Assembly: GCA_028700875.1 (NCBI GenBank)
Contig: JAQVRW010000072.1
Span: forward strand, 1 to 10,775
Source of the DNA: Candidatus Zixiibacteriota bacterium
Lineage (GTDB): Bacteria; Zixibacteria; MSB-5A5; GN15; JAAZOE01
DNA: 10,775 nt
Reading direction: 5' to 3'
The notes beneath the pieces were generated by a model. It had not been told where the DNA came from, made no database searches, and saw nothing but the letters and a program-made list of their open reading frames with translations. Positions 1-6,376 of the stretch are shown piece after piece. The position numbers were made by a program, and so were the translations under genes. Every line of letters starts with the position of its first letter. Position 1 is the stretch's first letter.

Positions 1-377
1 CAATCCATTGATAACGGTTTTTGTCCATCGTCGGCCGGGCCGACTATCGCGCGGCCCCCGACGCGTCCACATCCCTGACCCGACAGCGGACATTTCCCTG
101 TCGTGCTTCACGTTTGCTAGTTATCGACACCCCGCCCGGATTTCCTTATCCGGTTGAGGACCAATCCCGATAGGGTAAATGTATGCCGTGAGGCGTCAGA
201 GTACAAGCTCAAAATCGATTGAACAAGGGCGGGAACTAGAAGTAGAAGGCCGGCAACGCCTGCTGAATACTGTGGTGCCGGTAGCCATAAAAGTGCGTTT
301 TATGATTGTCACATTCAGAGATTCTGCATATCTATATATAGACACCAATTTATTTAAACCATTTCGGAGGAAGGAAT
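1..377. other. Left-edge region without a supportable gene
   Basis: No convincing coding region is seen. An 86-codon open frame starts at 179, but it has a poorly spaced Shine-Dalgarno, resembles no family I know, and runs 62 nt into tcmP in another frame, so I do not call it. The first 180 bases are GC-rich. From about 300 the sequence becomes strongly AT-rich, and this low GC continues through tcmP. Small inverted repeats are visible: CCGGAT (136-141) with ATCCGG (148-153), and a short stem at 183-196 capped by a GTGA (GNRA-type) tetraloop. Short frames on either strand in 1-150 remain open but show no recognisable protein. Confidence 0.5.
306..338 (+). promoter_or_regulatory. Possible AT-rich promoter for the tcmP operon
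   Basis: A TTGTCA hexamer (306-311) is followed by an AT-rich run containing TATATA (333-338), about 40 bases before the tcmP start. The 21-nt spacing is longer than the usual 17, and -10 hexamers at better spacing match poorly. This is therefore only a candidate, supported mainly by its position and AT content. Confidence 0.25.
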
Positions 378-1256
378 ATGGAAGAGGAGGATTTCGACCA
401 TGTTGGGGTGTGGACCGAAGTCAAATTAGACATAATTAGTAGATACGCTGAGAAATATGCAAAGATACTGGATGCACAAAGGAAACGCGGCACCACATTC
501 AAATTTTACTATATCGACGCCTGTGCAGGCAAAGGGAAGCATATTTCGAAAACAAGCGGACAGGCAATACAGGGCAGCCCCCTTAATGCCCTAAAGATAG
601 ACCCGCCTTTCAGTAGATACTATTTTATTGACCTTGACCCCGAGACATGCGAAAATCTGCGGATTCTGAAGGAAGAAGAAAACAGAAGGTTAGGACAAGC
701 AGGGAAACCTATCAGGGAAGTGGAAATCATCAATGAGGACTGCAACAGAGTTTTGCCAGAAAAGATACTGCCAGAAATACGATACAGTGATTATAAACGT
801 GCCCTATGTTTCCTTGACCCATATAATCTCGGGATTGATTGGGAGGTACTTCATTTGGCGGGCAGATTGAAAACGATCGATATTTTTCTAAACTTTTCAA
901 TCATGGATGCCAATATGAATATCCTATTTCACAACAAGGAGGCTGCAAGTCCCGAACAGAAGGAAAGGTTGAATAGAGTATGGGGCGACAATTCATGGGA
1001 AGAACTTGCATACTCCGTGAATCCGGACCTGTTCGGCCATTTGGACATTCTGAAACAACCGAATACTGTTATCGCAAGGGCATTTGCTGACAGGCTACGA
1101 AAAGTTGCAGGTTTCAAATATGTTCCAACGCCCATCCCGATGCGCAACTCGCAAAATAGCCCAGTTTACTATCTGTTTTTTGCATCACAAAACAGTGCCG
1201 CGAACGATATTGCTTCGTATATTTTTCGAAAGTACGGAAAACGGTTGATGAACTGA
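378..1256 (+). CDS. tcmP: Three-Cys-motif partner protein TcmP (methyltransferase-like)
   Basis: A 292-residue protein, the usual length of the TcmP family, whose members are typically encoded next to three-Cys-motif proteins, as here. Visible motifs fit a Rossmann methyltransferase-like core: YIDACAGKG (about 45-53) as the glycine-rich SAM-type motif I, an acidic strand end FIDLDP (83-88), NEDCN (119-123), and FLDPYNLGIDW (145-155) as a motif IV-like DPY loop. The C-terminus has VYYLFFAS (263-270). No catalytic activity can be proved from sequence; family function is not settled, and SAM binding is inference. The start is set by GGAGG (366-370) seven bases upstream. The stop overlaps the next start by one base (TGATG), implying translational coupling. 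The gene is AT-rich (about 32-43% GC in sampled 60-base lines) against roughly 60% in its neighbour, a sign of horizontal acquisition. Confidence 0.88.
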   Translation: MEEEDFDHVGVWTEVKLDIISRYAEKYAKILDAQRKRGTTFKFYYIDACAGKGKHISKTSGQAIQGSPLNALKIDPPFSRYYFIDLDPETCENLRILKEEENRRLGQAGKPIREVEIINEDCNRVLPEKILPEIRYSDYKRALCFLDPYNLGIDWEVLHLAGRLKTIDIFLNFSIMDANMNILFHNKEAASPEQKERLNRVWGDNSWEELAYSVNPDLFGHLDILKQPNTVIARAFADRLRKVAGFKYVPTPIPMRNSQNSPVYYLFFASQNSAANDIASYIFRKYGKRLMN

Positions 1257-1984
1257 TGGCACTTAAATCGGCGATCGAATGGACGGAGTCGACGTGGAAC
1301 CCGGTCACCGGGTGCTCGCGGCAAAGCGACGGCTGCACGCACTGCTATGCCGAACGGATGGCCAAACGGCTCAAAGCCATGGGGTCGCCCAACTATGCTC
1401 ACGGCTTCCGGGTGACCGTCCATCGCGACAGCCTGAAACTGCCCCTCAAATGGAAAAAGCCCCAGATGATCTTCGTCAATTCCATGGGCGACCTGTTTCA
1501 TGAAAAAGTCCCGCAGAGGTTCATTCAGGACGTCTTCCAAGTCATGGCCGAGGCCTCTCAACACCAATTTCAAGTATTAACCAAGCGATCAGAACGGTTG
1601 CGTGAAATCCATAAAACTTTGGACTGGCCGGACAATGTCTGGATGGGCGTGACGGTCGAAAATGAAGACTGCCGGTTTCGGATCGACGACCTTCGCGGTA
1701 CGGGAGCCAAAATCAAATTCCTGTCGCTGGAGCCGCTATTGGGGCCGTTGCCCAAGCTCAACTTGAAAAAGATCGATTGGGTCATCGTGGGCGGCGAATC
1801 CGGCCCCGGCGCCCGTCCCATGCAGCCCGAATGGGTGCTCGATATCCGCGATCAATGCCTCCGAGCTGGGGTGCCGTTCTTCTTCAAGCAATGGGGCGGG
1901 TTCAACAAGAAGAAAAACGGCCGCATCCTCGACGGCCGCACCTGGGACCAGCTTCCGGTGGACCTCGCCCGAATCCTTAAATAG
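1256..1984 (+). CDS. Three-Cys-motif protein, phage Gp37/Gp68 (DUF5131) family
   Basis: A 242-residue protein with the hallmarks of the Gp37/Gp68 family (PF07505). An N-terminal WNPVTGC leads into three cysteines, C20-x6-C27-x2-C30, followed by YAE. Further family motifs are NSMGDLFH (75-82), LTKR (108-111), VWMGVTVE (128-135), FLSLEPLLG (155-163), VIVGGESGPGARPM (176-189) and FFKQWGG (209-215). The cysteine cluster resembles the iron-sulfur site of radical SAM enzymes, although the spacing is not the standard CX3CX2C; cluster binding is inference. The substrate is unknown. The start codon shares a base with the tcmP stop, so both proteins are probably made from one mRNA and act together. Unlike tcmP, this gene has the GC-rich composition of the rest of the window. 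Homologues occur in phages and in bacterial chromosomes. Confidence 0.88.
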   Translation: MALKSAIEWTESTWNPVTGCSRQSDGCTHCYAERMAKRLKAMGSPNYAHGFRVTVHRDSLKLPLKWKKPQMIFVNSMGDLFHEKVPQRFIQDVFQVMAEASQHQFQVLTKRSERLREIHKTLDWPDNVWMGVTVENEDCRFRIDDLRGTGAKIKFLSLEPLLGPLPKLNLKKIDWVIVGGESGPGARPMQPEWVLDIRDQCLRAGVPFFFKQWGGFNKKKNGRILDGRTWDQLPVDLARILK

Positions 1985-2014
1985 CCTTCCTTTCTGCCCT
2001 CGTCCATATTCTCA

Positions 2015-2043
2015 TTGCCGCCGGTTCACAACCTTCCTATAAT
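2015..2043 (+). promoter_or_regulatory. Sigma70-like promoter for the 2080 dehydrogenase gene
   Basis: TTGCCG (2015-2020, four of six -35 matches) is followed by a 17-base spacer and a perfect TATAAT (2038-2043). Transcription would begin near 2050, giving a leader of about 30 bases. AGGGGA (2068-2073) then sits six bases before the ATG. The promoter lies immediately downstream of the three-Cys gene, indicating that the dehydrogenase is a separate unit. Confidence 0.6.
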
Positions 2044-2079
2044 TAAGGGCCAATAACTATAGGCCACAGGGGAAAACTA

Positions 2080-2952
2080 ATGTCTGCAGATACAGGTTTT
2101 ATCGGGTTGGGGCACTTGGGGAGGGCGATGGCTGGGCGGCTGATCGGGCAGGGAACCAAACTGATCGTCTGGAATCGCACCGCCTCCAGAGCGGATGGAT
2201 TGCGCGCCGAGAAGGCGAAATCCCCGGCCGATCTCGCCAATCGCTGCGGCATTATCTTCCTGAATCTGTGCGACAGCGACGCGGTAAGGGAAGTCTTCAC
2301 CAGCCCGGAGGGCCATCTGTCCGGCGATTGCCGGGACAAGGTGATCGTCGACACCACCACCAATCATTTCGAGGCCGTGCCGGGGTTTTATGGCCTGGCC
2401 GCCCAGGCCGGGCCGATCTATCTGGGGGCGCCGGTTCTGGGGAGTGTCGTGCCAGCCTCACAGGGAGAACTGACCATCCTGGTCGGCGGCAACGAGATTG
2501 CTTTTGGGCGGGTGCGGTCGCTGTTGGACAAGCTGGCCAAGAATATTTTCTATTTCCCGACCCCGATGGCGGCCACCCGGATGAAGCTGGTCAACAACAT
2601 GGTGCTTGGGTCGTTCATGGCCACTATCGCCGAGGCGTTGGTTTTGGGCGAGACGTGCGGCCTGGAGCGCACGAAGGTGTTGGATATCCTGGCCGCCGGC
2701 GCGGGCAATTCGGCGGTGCTCAATGCCAAACGGCAGAAACTGATCGACGAAGATTACGCGCCGCATTTTTCGGCGGCGGCCATATCCAAAGACCTGACCT
2801 ACGCCCGCGACCTGTCGCGCTCGCTCAACCGGCCGTTCCTGATGGCCGGGATGGCCCGGGAAGTATATTCGCTGGTGCAGAGGCGAGGAGACGACACCCG
2901 CGATTTGTCGATTGTCTTCGAAATCCTGCAAGGGTTGAGAGTCAAGACTTGA
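2080..2952 (+). CDS. NAD(P)-dependent oxidoreductase, 3-hydroxyisobutyrate dehydrogenase family
   Basis: A 290-residue protein, the standard length of the beta-hydroxyacid dehydrogenase family, which reduces small aldehydes or oxidises beta-hydroxyacids in the cytoplasm. An N-terminal Rossmann fold shows FIGLGHLG (7-14). Strand 2 ends in WNRT (31-34), a signature that usually goes with NADP rather than NAD. The substrate segment GAPVLGSVVPASQGELTILVGG-like region (116-137) corresponds to the family's DAPVSGG motif but is altered. The conserved catalytic lysine is K169 in TRMKLVNN, and K237 in SKDLTYA matches the second conserved lysine. A glyoxylate/succinic semialdehyde reductase-type enzyme is the best guess; the exact substrate cannot be read from sequence. 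It has its own promoter and Shine-Dalgarno and appears monocistronic. Confidence 0.85.
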   Translation: MSADTGFIGLGHLGRAMAGRLIGQGTKLIVWNRTASRADGLRAEKAKSPADLANRCGIIFLNLCDSDAVREVFTSPEGHLSGDCRDKVIVDTTTNHFEAVPGFYGLAAQAGPIYLGAPVLGSVVPASQGELTILVGGNEIAFGRVRSLLDKLAKNIFYFPTPMAATRMKLVNNMVLGSFMATIAEALVLGETCGLERTKVLDILAAGAGNSAVLNAKRQKLIDEDYAPHFSAAAISKDLTYARDLSRSLNRPFLMAGMAREVYSLVQRRGDDTRDLSIVFEILQGLRVKT

Positions 2953-3086
2953 CGTCGCCTTTTGTCGTTTCAGGCGCATTTCAGACCGCTCCACCAACGT
3001 CGATTTCTCTATCAACTAAAAGGGGGATACCTGTCGTAAAATATGATTATACCCAAGATACAATCACGTCACAGGAGGAATAGATT

Positions 3087-3545
3087 ATGGGAATGGTAAA
3101 AGAGTTTCGCGAGTTTGCCGTCAAGGGGAACGTCGTTGACATGGCCGTCGGGATTATCATCGGCGCGGCTTTCGGCACGATCGTGCAATCGCTGGTGGCC
3201 GATATCATCATGCCCCCGATCGGCTTGCTATTGGGTAATGTTGATTTTTCGAGCCTGTTTATCGTGCTGCGGGAAGGCGCCGCGGCCGGCCCATACGCTA
3301 CCCCGGCGCTTGCCAAGGCGGCCGGCGCCGTGACGCTCAACTACGGCCTGTTTATCAACACCGTCATCAGTTTCGTCATCGTCGCTTTTGCCGTCTTCAT
3401 GATGATCCGCACGATCAACCGTCTCAAACGGGAACAACCGGCTCCGGCGGCGGCTCCGACCACCAAGGATTGCCCGTTTTGCTTTACGGCCGTTCCCATC
3501 AAGGCGGTTCGTTGCCCGCATTGCACATCGGAGTTGAAAGGATAG
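3087..3545 (+). CDS. mscL: Large-conductance mechanosensitive channel MscL with C-terminal zinc ribbon
   Basis: A 152-residue inner-membrane protein forming a homopentameric pore that opens under membrane tension to release solutes on osmotic downshock. The N-terminus matches MscL closely: an amphipathic start (MVKEFREFAVKGNVVDMAVG), TM1 from about 16 to 45 with the GIIIGAAFG and DIIMPPIG segments, a periplasmic loop, then TM2 from about 86 to 110. Instead of the usual charged C-terminal helix, an Ala/Pro linker (118-126) leads to CPFC (129-132) and CPHC (143-146), a probable zinc ribbon on the cytoplasmic side. Such tailed MscL forms are known in several non-model phyla. AGGAGG (3073-3078) eight bases before the ATG fixes the start. 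It is convergent with the yceI-type gene. Confidence 0.95.
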   Translation: MGMVKEFREFAVKGNVVDMAVGIIIGAAFGTIVQSLVADIIMPPIGLLLGNVDFSSLFIVLREGAAAGPYATPALAKAAGAVTLNYGLFINTVISFVIVAFAVFMMIRTINRLKREQPAPAAAPTTKDCPFCFTAVPIKAVRCPHCTSELKG

Positions 3546-3571
3546 CTTTTTGGCGGGGATGAATCCCCAAT

Positions 3572-3645
3572 AAAAAACGGCGACAGGTCTGGGAAAATCT
3601 ATCTCCCCCGGTCCAGCCCCCTGGGGACCGGCCCCTGCCGCCGTT
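3572..3645 (-). terminator. Rho-independent terminator of the yceI-type gene, compound hairpin
   Basis: Outer arms AACGGCGACAGG (3576-3587) and CCTGCCGCCGTT (3634-3645) pair at 11 of 12 positions. A perfect 7-bp inner stem, CCGGTCC (3608-3614) with GGACCGG (3625-3631), is nested inside. Read on the minus strand, the stem is followed directly by TTTTTTATT, so it should stop transcription from the gene ending at 3662. On the plus strand it has no T-run, but it may still serve as an end structure for mscL. A second small hairpin, GGGGA/TCCCC (3555-3568), lies beside it. Confidence 0.7.
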
Positions 3646-3661
3646 ATCACTTTGCAGATCG

Positions 3662-4252
3662 TTACTTGGCCTTGACCGCTTCGATTTCCAGATTGATAAC
3701 CACGTCGTTGCCGACCACCATGGAGCCGTCGGCCAGGCTGTTGTTCCATGAAACGCCGTAGTCCTGCCGGTTGATCGTGGTCGTGGCGGAAAACCCCGCG
3801 CGGGTGTTGCCTTGCGGGTCGACGACGGTCCCATTGAGCGTGCAATCCAGGGTGACTTCCCTGGTGACCCCCTTCATGGTCAGATCGCCGATCATGGTGA
3901 ACTTGCCGCCGGTCCCCATGACGATTTTCTTGGATTTAAAGGTCATGGTCGGAAACTTGGCGGCATCGAAGAAGTCCGGGCTTTTCAGATGGGTATCGCG
4001 CATGTCGTTGTCGGTCGAGATCGAACCGATCTGGATGGTGACGTCGACCGCGCCCTTGGCGACGTCTTTGCCGTCGAAGTTGGTGATCGCCCCGGTGAAG
4101 TCATTGAACATGCCGTCGACCTTGGTTATGACCATGTGGCGGACGGTGAACCCGACATGCGAGTGCGCGAGATCGAAATTCCAGGTCTGGGCTTGCGCCG
4201 ATACGACCATGGCCAGCGAGACGAAAATTAACATCGCCAGTCGCTTATACAT
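3662..4252 (-). CDS. YceI family periplasmic protein
   Basis: A 196-residue secreted protein of the YceI family, lipocalin-like beta-barrels whose structurally studied members bind polyisoprenoid lipids. A signal peptide (MYKRLAMLIFVSL through VVSAQA) is followed by the typical opening WNFDLAHSHVGFTVRHMVI. Other family features are the DGMFNDFTGAI segment, a DMRDTHLKSPDFFDAAKFP stretch, FTMIGDLTMKGVTREVTL, and GFSATTTINRQDYGVSWN. I place the start at 4252 because GGAGG lies five bases upstream on the minus strand; a longer in-frame version to 4279 would put extra residues before the signal peptide. Its partner lipid and physiological role are unknown. It is transcribed alone, with its own terminator, and is convergent with mscL. 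Confidence 0.93.
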   Translation of the reverse strand: MYKRLAMLIFVSLAMVVSAQAQTWNFDLAHSHVGFTVRHMVITKVDGMFNDFTGAITNFDGKDVAKGAVDVTIQIGSISTDNDMRDTHLKSPDFFDAAKFPTMTFKSKKIVMGTGGKFTMIGDLTMKGVTREVTLDCTLNGTVVDPQGNTRAGFSATTTINRQDYGVSWNNSLADGSMVVGNDVVINLEIEAVKAK

Positions 4253-4344
4253 ACACACCTCCGTTGATCTTATTGCCACGCCGCCCCAGGCGGCATTGAT
4301 TTCAAACCTATGCTGTCGTTATTGCTCCTTTACGCGCTTCGGAG

Positions 4345-4353
4345 CCTATAACA
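4345..4353 (-). promoter_or_regulatory. Possible extended -10 promoter for the yceI-type gene
   Basis: On the minus strand the sequence reads TGTTATAGG, an extended -10 element (TGn followed by TATAGG, four of six matches), about 90 bases before the start codon. No good -35 element is present at standard spacing. Only the position and the TG extension support it. Confidence 0.3.
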
Positions 4354-4477
4354 CGAGGTTCGCCCGAAAGGTTCACGGTTTTTTTGGCCATATATCGGGA
4401 GATTGGATCGCGCCCGAACTATCCTCGACCGCAGAACCGATAATCAACGAAAGGATATGTTGGTGCAAGACCGCAAA

Positions 4478-4511
4478 TAATAAAAGCGGGCGGGGTGTAG
4501 GCCCCGCCCGC
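4478..4511 (-). terminator. Strong rho-independent terminator on the minus strand, no assigned gene
   Basis: GCGGGCGGGG (4486-4495) and CCCCGCCCGC (4502-4511) form a perfect 10-bp GC stem around a 6-base loop. Read on the minus strand, the stem is followed by TTTTATTATT, the standard U-tract. The transcript it ends would have to come from 4512-5134 on the minus strand, where I recognise no gene. It may serve an unannotated small RNA or a decayed gene. Confidence 0.75.
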
Positions 4512-5040
4512 CTGTGGGGGCAACGGTAATAATGCAAATGGCTCCAGGGTGATTTTCTCTCGACGGCCTCATCCTGCCCTACGGACCTGGGCGCAACGAC
4601 GGGTTCTCAGCTATTTCGTCATCATCGCCCAAAGACCATGCGGCCGGATCGCCGCTTCGTATTCTGCCTAACATCAGATGATTTGATGCAATACCCTCCC
4701 AAGGCCGATGCCCACGGCCCAATGGACTGTCGATTCGGACATGGCCCAATACCGCATCATGCCCATGAACCGGATTTGCCCCGGACCTGTATTGAAATGG
4801 AATTTCTTGTTCCCCCGCTGGTATGAATAGCTCACGATCACGCCTTCCGTTGGCCGTGATTTCATCCTTGTCAGGTCGAAGTCTGTCGCGGTGTCGAGGC
4901 GCCGGAACCGGCGCCAGTTTGCCAATACCTGTCTATATTCTCAATATCGGCTGATCGCCATATTTTTTGAGTTTGATTCCCCGTGGTTTTCGCGAGGCCG
5001 GGAGAGATTCGATAATCCATTGAAAAAAGCCTATTACGCC

Positions 5041-5064
5041 ATTTTCGACCAATCGGTCGAAAAT
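5041..5064. promoter_or_regulatory. Perfect inverted repeat, candidate operator upstream of dpaL
   Basis: ATTTTCGACC (5041-5050) and GGTCGAAAAT (5055-5064) form a perfect 10-bp inverted repeat around AATC. Its centre is about 60 bases before the transcription start predicted from the dpaL -10 element, a position typical of activator sites. It has no T-run after it, so a protein-binding site is more likely than a terminator. The regulator cannot be identified here. Confidence 0.5.
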
Positions 5065-5077
5065 CGAATCAAATCAT

Positions 5078-5106
5078 TTCAACCGAGTCAGACATTGTGC
5101 TATAAT
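5078..5106 (+). promoter_or_regulatory. dpaL promoter with extended -10
   Basis: A perfect TATAAT (5101-5106) is preceded by TG at 5098-5099, giving the extended -10 TGCTATAAT. The hexamer 17 bases upstream, TTCAAC (5078-5083), is a weak -35. A weak -35 with an extended -10 and an upstream palindrome suits an activator-dependent promoter. A second -10-like GATAAT (5011-5016) carries the same downstream sequence 90 bases upstream. Confidence 0.6.
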
Positions 5107-5149
5107 CCATTGGAACGGCCAAAACACGATTGATATGACAGGGCAGTCA

Positions 5150-6343
5150 ATGTCAGAATTTATTTTCAATCCGTACCGGCGGCAGTCGCCGTCGTGGGAC
5201 GATCCGGTTTTCGCGCCGTTTAAAAACGATGATATCATGCCGTTTCATACTTCGCTTCCGGGGTACCATCCGACTCCGCTGATCGCCCTTCCCGCGCTGG
5301 CGCAAAAGCTGGGTGTCAAGGAAATCCGGGTCAAGGATGAGTCCCATCGGTTCGACTTGGCGGCCTTCAAAGTCCTGGGGGCATCGTACGCCATCTACCG
5401 TTTCCTGAAAGCCCATCTGGGCGCCGAAGGGGAATCCGTCAGTGATATGGCCGAACTGGTGCGTGATCTTCTGGCCGGGAAATATGCCGGGCGATTCCTT
5501 TTCTGCACGGCCACCGACGGCAACCATGGCCGGGCGGTCGCCTGGACAGCCCGGAATTTTCACCAGCGGGCGGTCATCTACATGCCGCAGGGAACGGTCG
5601 AGGCGCGGATCAGGAATATTGAGGCGGAAGGGGCCGAGGTGAATATCGTCGCCGGTTCCTACGATGAAACGGTGCGTCGCGCGGCGAAGGAAGCGTCCCG
5701 CAACGGCTGGCAAGTGATCGCCGACACCGGGTACGATGGGTATATGACCATACCCGGATACATCATGGCCGGGTACCTGACCATGTTCCGCGAGATGGAA
5801 GGAATCGTTCATCATCCGGATGAGCCCGGCGTCGATCTGGTGTTTCTGCAATCGGGGGTGGGAAGCCTGGCGGCCGCCGCGGTATGGTATTATGTGCATC
5901 GGTACGGCTCAAATCGCCCGACCTTGATTTCGGTCGAGCCGACCGCCGCCGCCTGTCTATATGATTCGATCCGCTATGGCGCCGGGGAAATGACCGTTGC
6001 TCATGGCGATTCCAAAACCATCATGGCCGGTCTCAATTGCGGGACGCCGTCGCTGGCCGCCTGGCCAATCATCAAGGACGGTATCGATCTGTTCCTGGCG
6101 ATAACCGATGATTGGGCGGCGAAGGCGATGCGGACGTATTATCACCCGGAAGGCGCCGACCCGCAGATCATCTCCGGTGAATCCGGTTCGGCCGGTCTGG
6201 CCGCCTGTCTGGCCTTGCTGGAAGATAGTTCGATGGCGGAGGCCCGCAGGCAGTTGAACATAGGCTCCGATACTCGGGTGCTTCTGCTCAATACCGAAGG
6301 GGCGACCGACCCGGTCAATTTCGCGAAAATCATCGCGGCATAA
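5150..6343 (+). CDS. dpaL: Diaminopropionate ammonia-lyase (PLP-dependent)
   Basis: A fold-type II PLP enzyme that splits 2,3-diaminopropionate into pyruvate and two ammonia; E. coli DpaL (YgeX) is the reference. The order of motifs follows it: GYHPTPL, then VKDESHRFDLAAFKVLG with the PLP-binding lysine in AFK (residue 74 from this start), TATDGNHGRAVAW with the conserved aspartate, IYMPQG, the glycine-rich phosphate loop GVGSLAAA, SVEP, IMAGLNCG, IISGESGSAGL and NTEGATD. Length (397 residues) is normal. I prefer the ATG at 5150 because AGGG (5140-5143) is well placed before it; the in-frame ATG at 5135 lacks a Shine-Dalgarno but is possible and adds five residues. No other gene of diaminopropionate metabolism is nearby, so its source of substrate is not evident. 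Confidence 0.92.
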   Translation: MSEFIFNPYRRQSPSWDDPVFAPFKNDDIMPFHTSLPGYHPTPLIALPALAQKLGVKEIRVKDESHRFDLAAFKVLGASYAIYRFLKAHLGAEGESVSDMAELVRDLLAGKYAGRFLFCTATDGNHGRAVAWTARNFHQRAVIYMPQGTVEARIRNIEAEGAEVNIVAGSYDETVRRAAKEASRNGWQVIADTGYDGYMTIPGYIMAGYLTMFREMEGIVHHPDEPGVDLVFLQSGVGSLAAAAVWYYVHRYGSNRPTLISVEPTAAACLYDSIRYGAGEMTVAHGDSKTIMAGLNCGTPSLAAWPIIKDGIDLFLAITDDWAAKAMRTYYHPEGADPQIISGESGSAGLAACLALLEDSSMAEARRQLNIGSDTRVLLLNTEGATDPVNFAKIIAA

Positions 6344-6376
6344 TCAGCAACGGAAAGCGCGTTTCGATCCTGGCGA

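Larger units (their letters stand above)
4253..5149. other. Long intergenic region between the divergent yceI-type and dpaL genes
   Basis: Nearly 900 bases contain no recognisable gene. Listed separately are a candidate yceI promoter, a strong minus-strand terminator near 4490, and the dpaL control region at the right end. In addition there is GCCGCC/GGCGGC (4280-4294), a 3-nt-loop inverted repeat in the yceI leader, and GGCGCCGG/CCGGCGCC (4898-4915), an 8-bp inverted repeat with a 2-base centre. An 83-codon minus-strand open frame (4674-4925) has no ATG start at its 5' end (TTG), a stop just upstream, no clear Shine-Dalgarno, and no family that I recognise. It may be a decayed remnant or chance. 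Confidence 0.5.

Noticed and set aside
179..439. 86-codon plus-strand open frame upstream of tcmP
   Set aside because: It overlaps tcmP in another frame, has a badly spaced ribosome-binding site and matches no family I recognise.
1169..1573. 134-codon minus-strand open frame across the tcmP/three-Cys junction
   Set aside because: It is antisense to two well-supported genes and shows no protein motif.
2268..3083. 271-codon plus-strand open frame overlapping the dehydrogenase
   Set aside because: It is a shifted-frame shadow rich in Arg, Gly and His, as expected from GC-rich coding sequence; the dehydrogenase frame carries all the conserved motifs.
3771..4529. 252-codon plus-strand open frame opposite the yceI-type gene
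   Set aside because: It is antisense to a clear YceI protein and runs on through noncoding DNA and the 4486-4511 hairpin.
4501..4680. Minus-strand resemblance to structured RNAs (a CTGAGA as in TPP riboswitches, and an AGGTCCG as in SRP RNA)
   Set aside because: Only isolated short strings match; the rest of each consensus is absent.
5153..5899. 248-codon minus-strand open frame opposite dpaL
   Set aside because: It is the antisense shadow of a well-conserved PLP enzyme.
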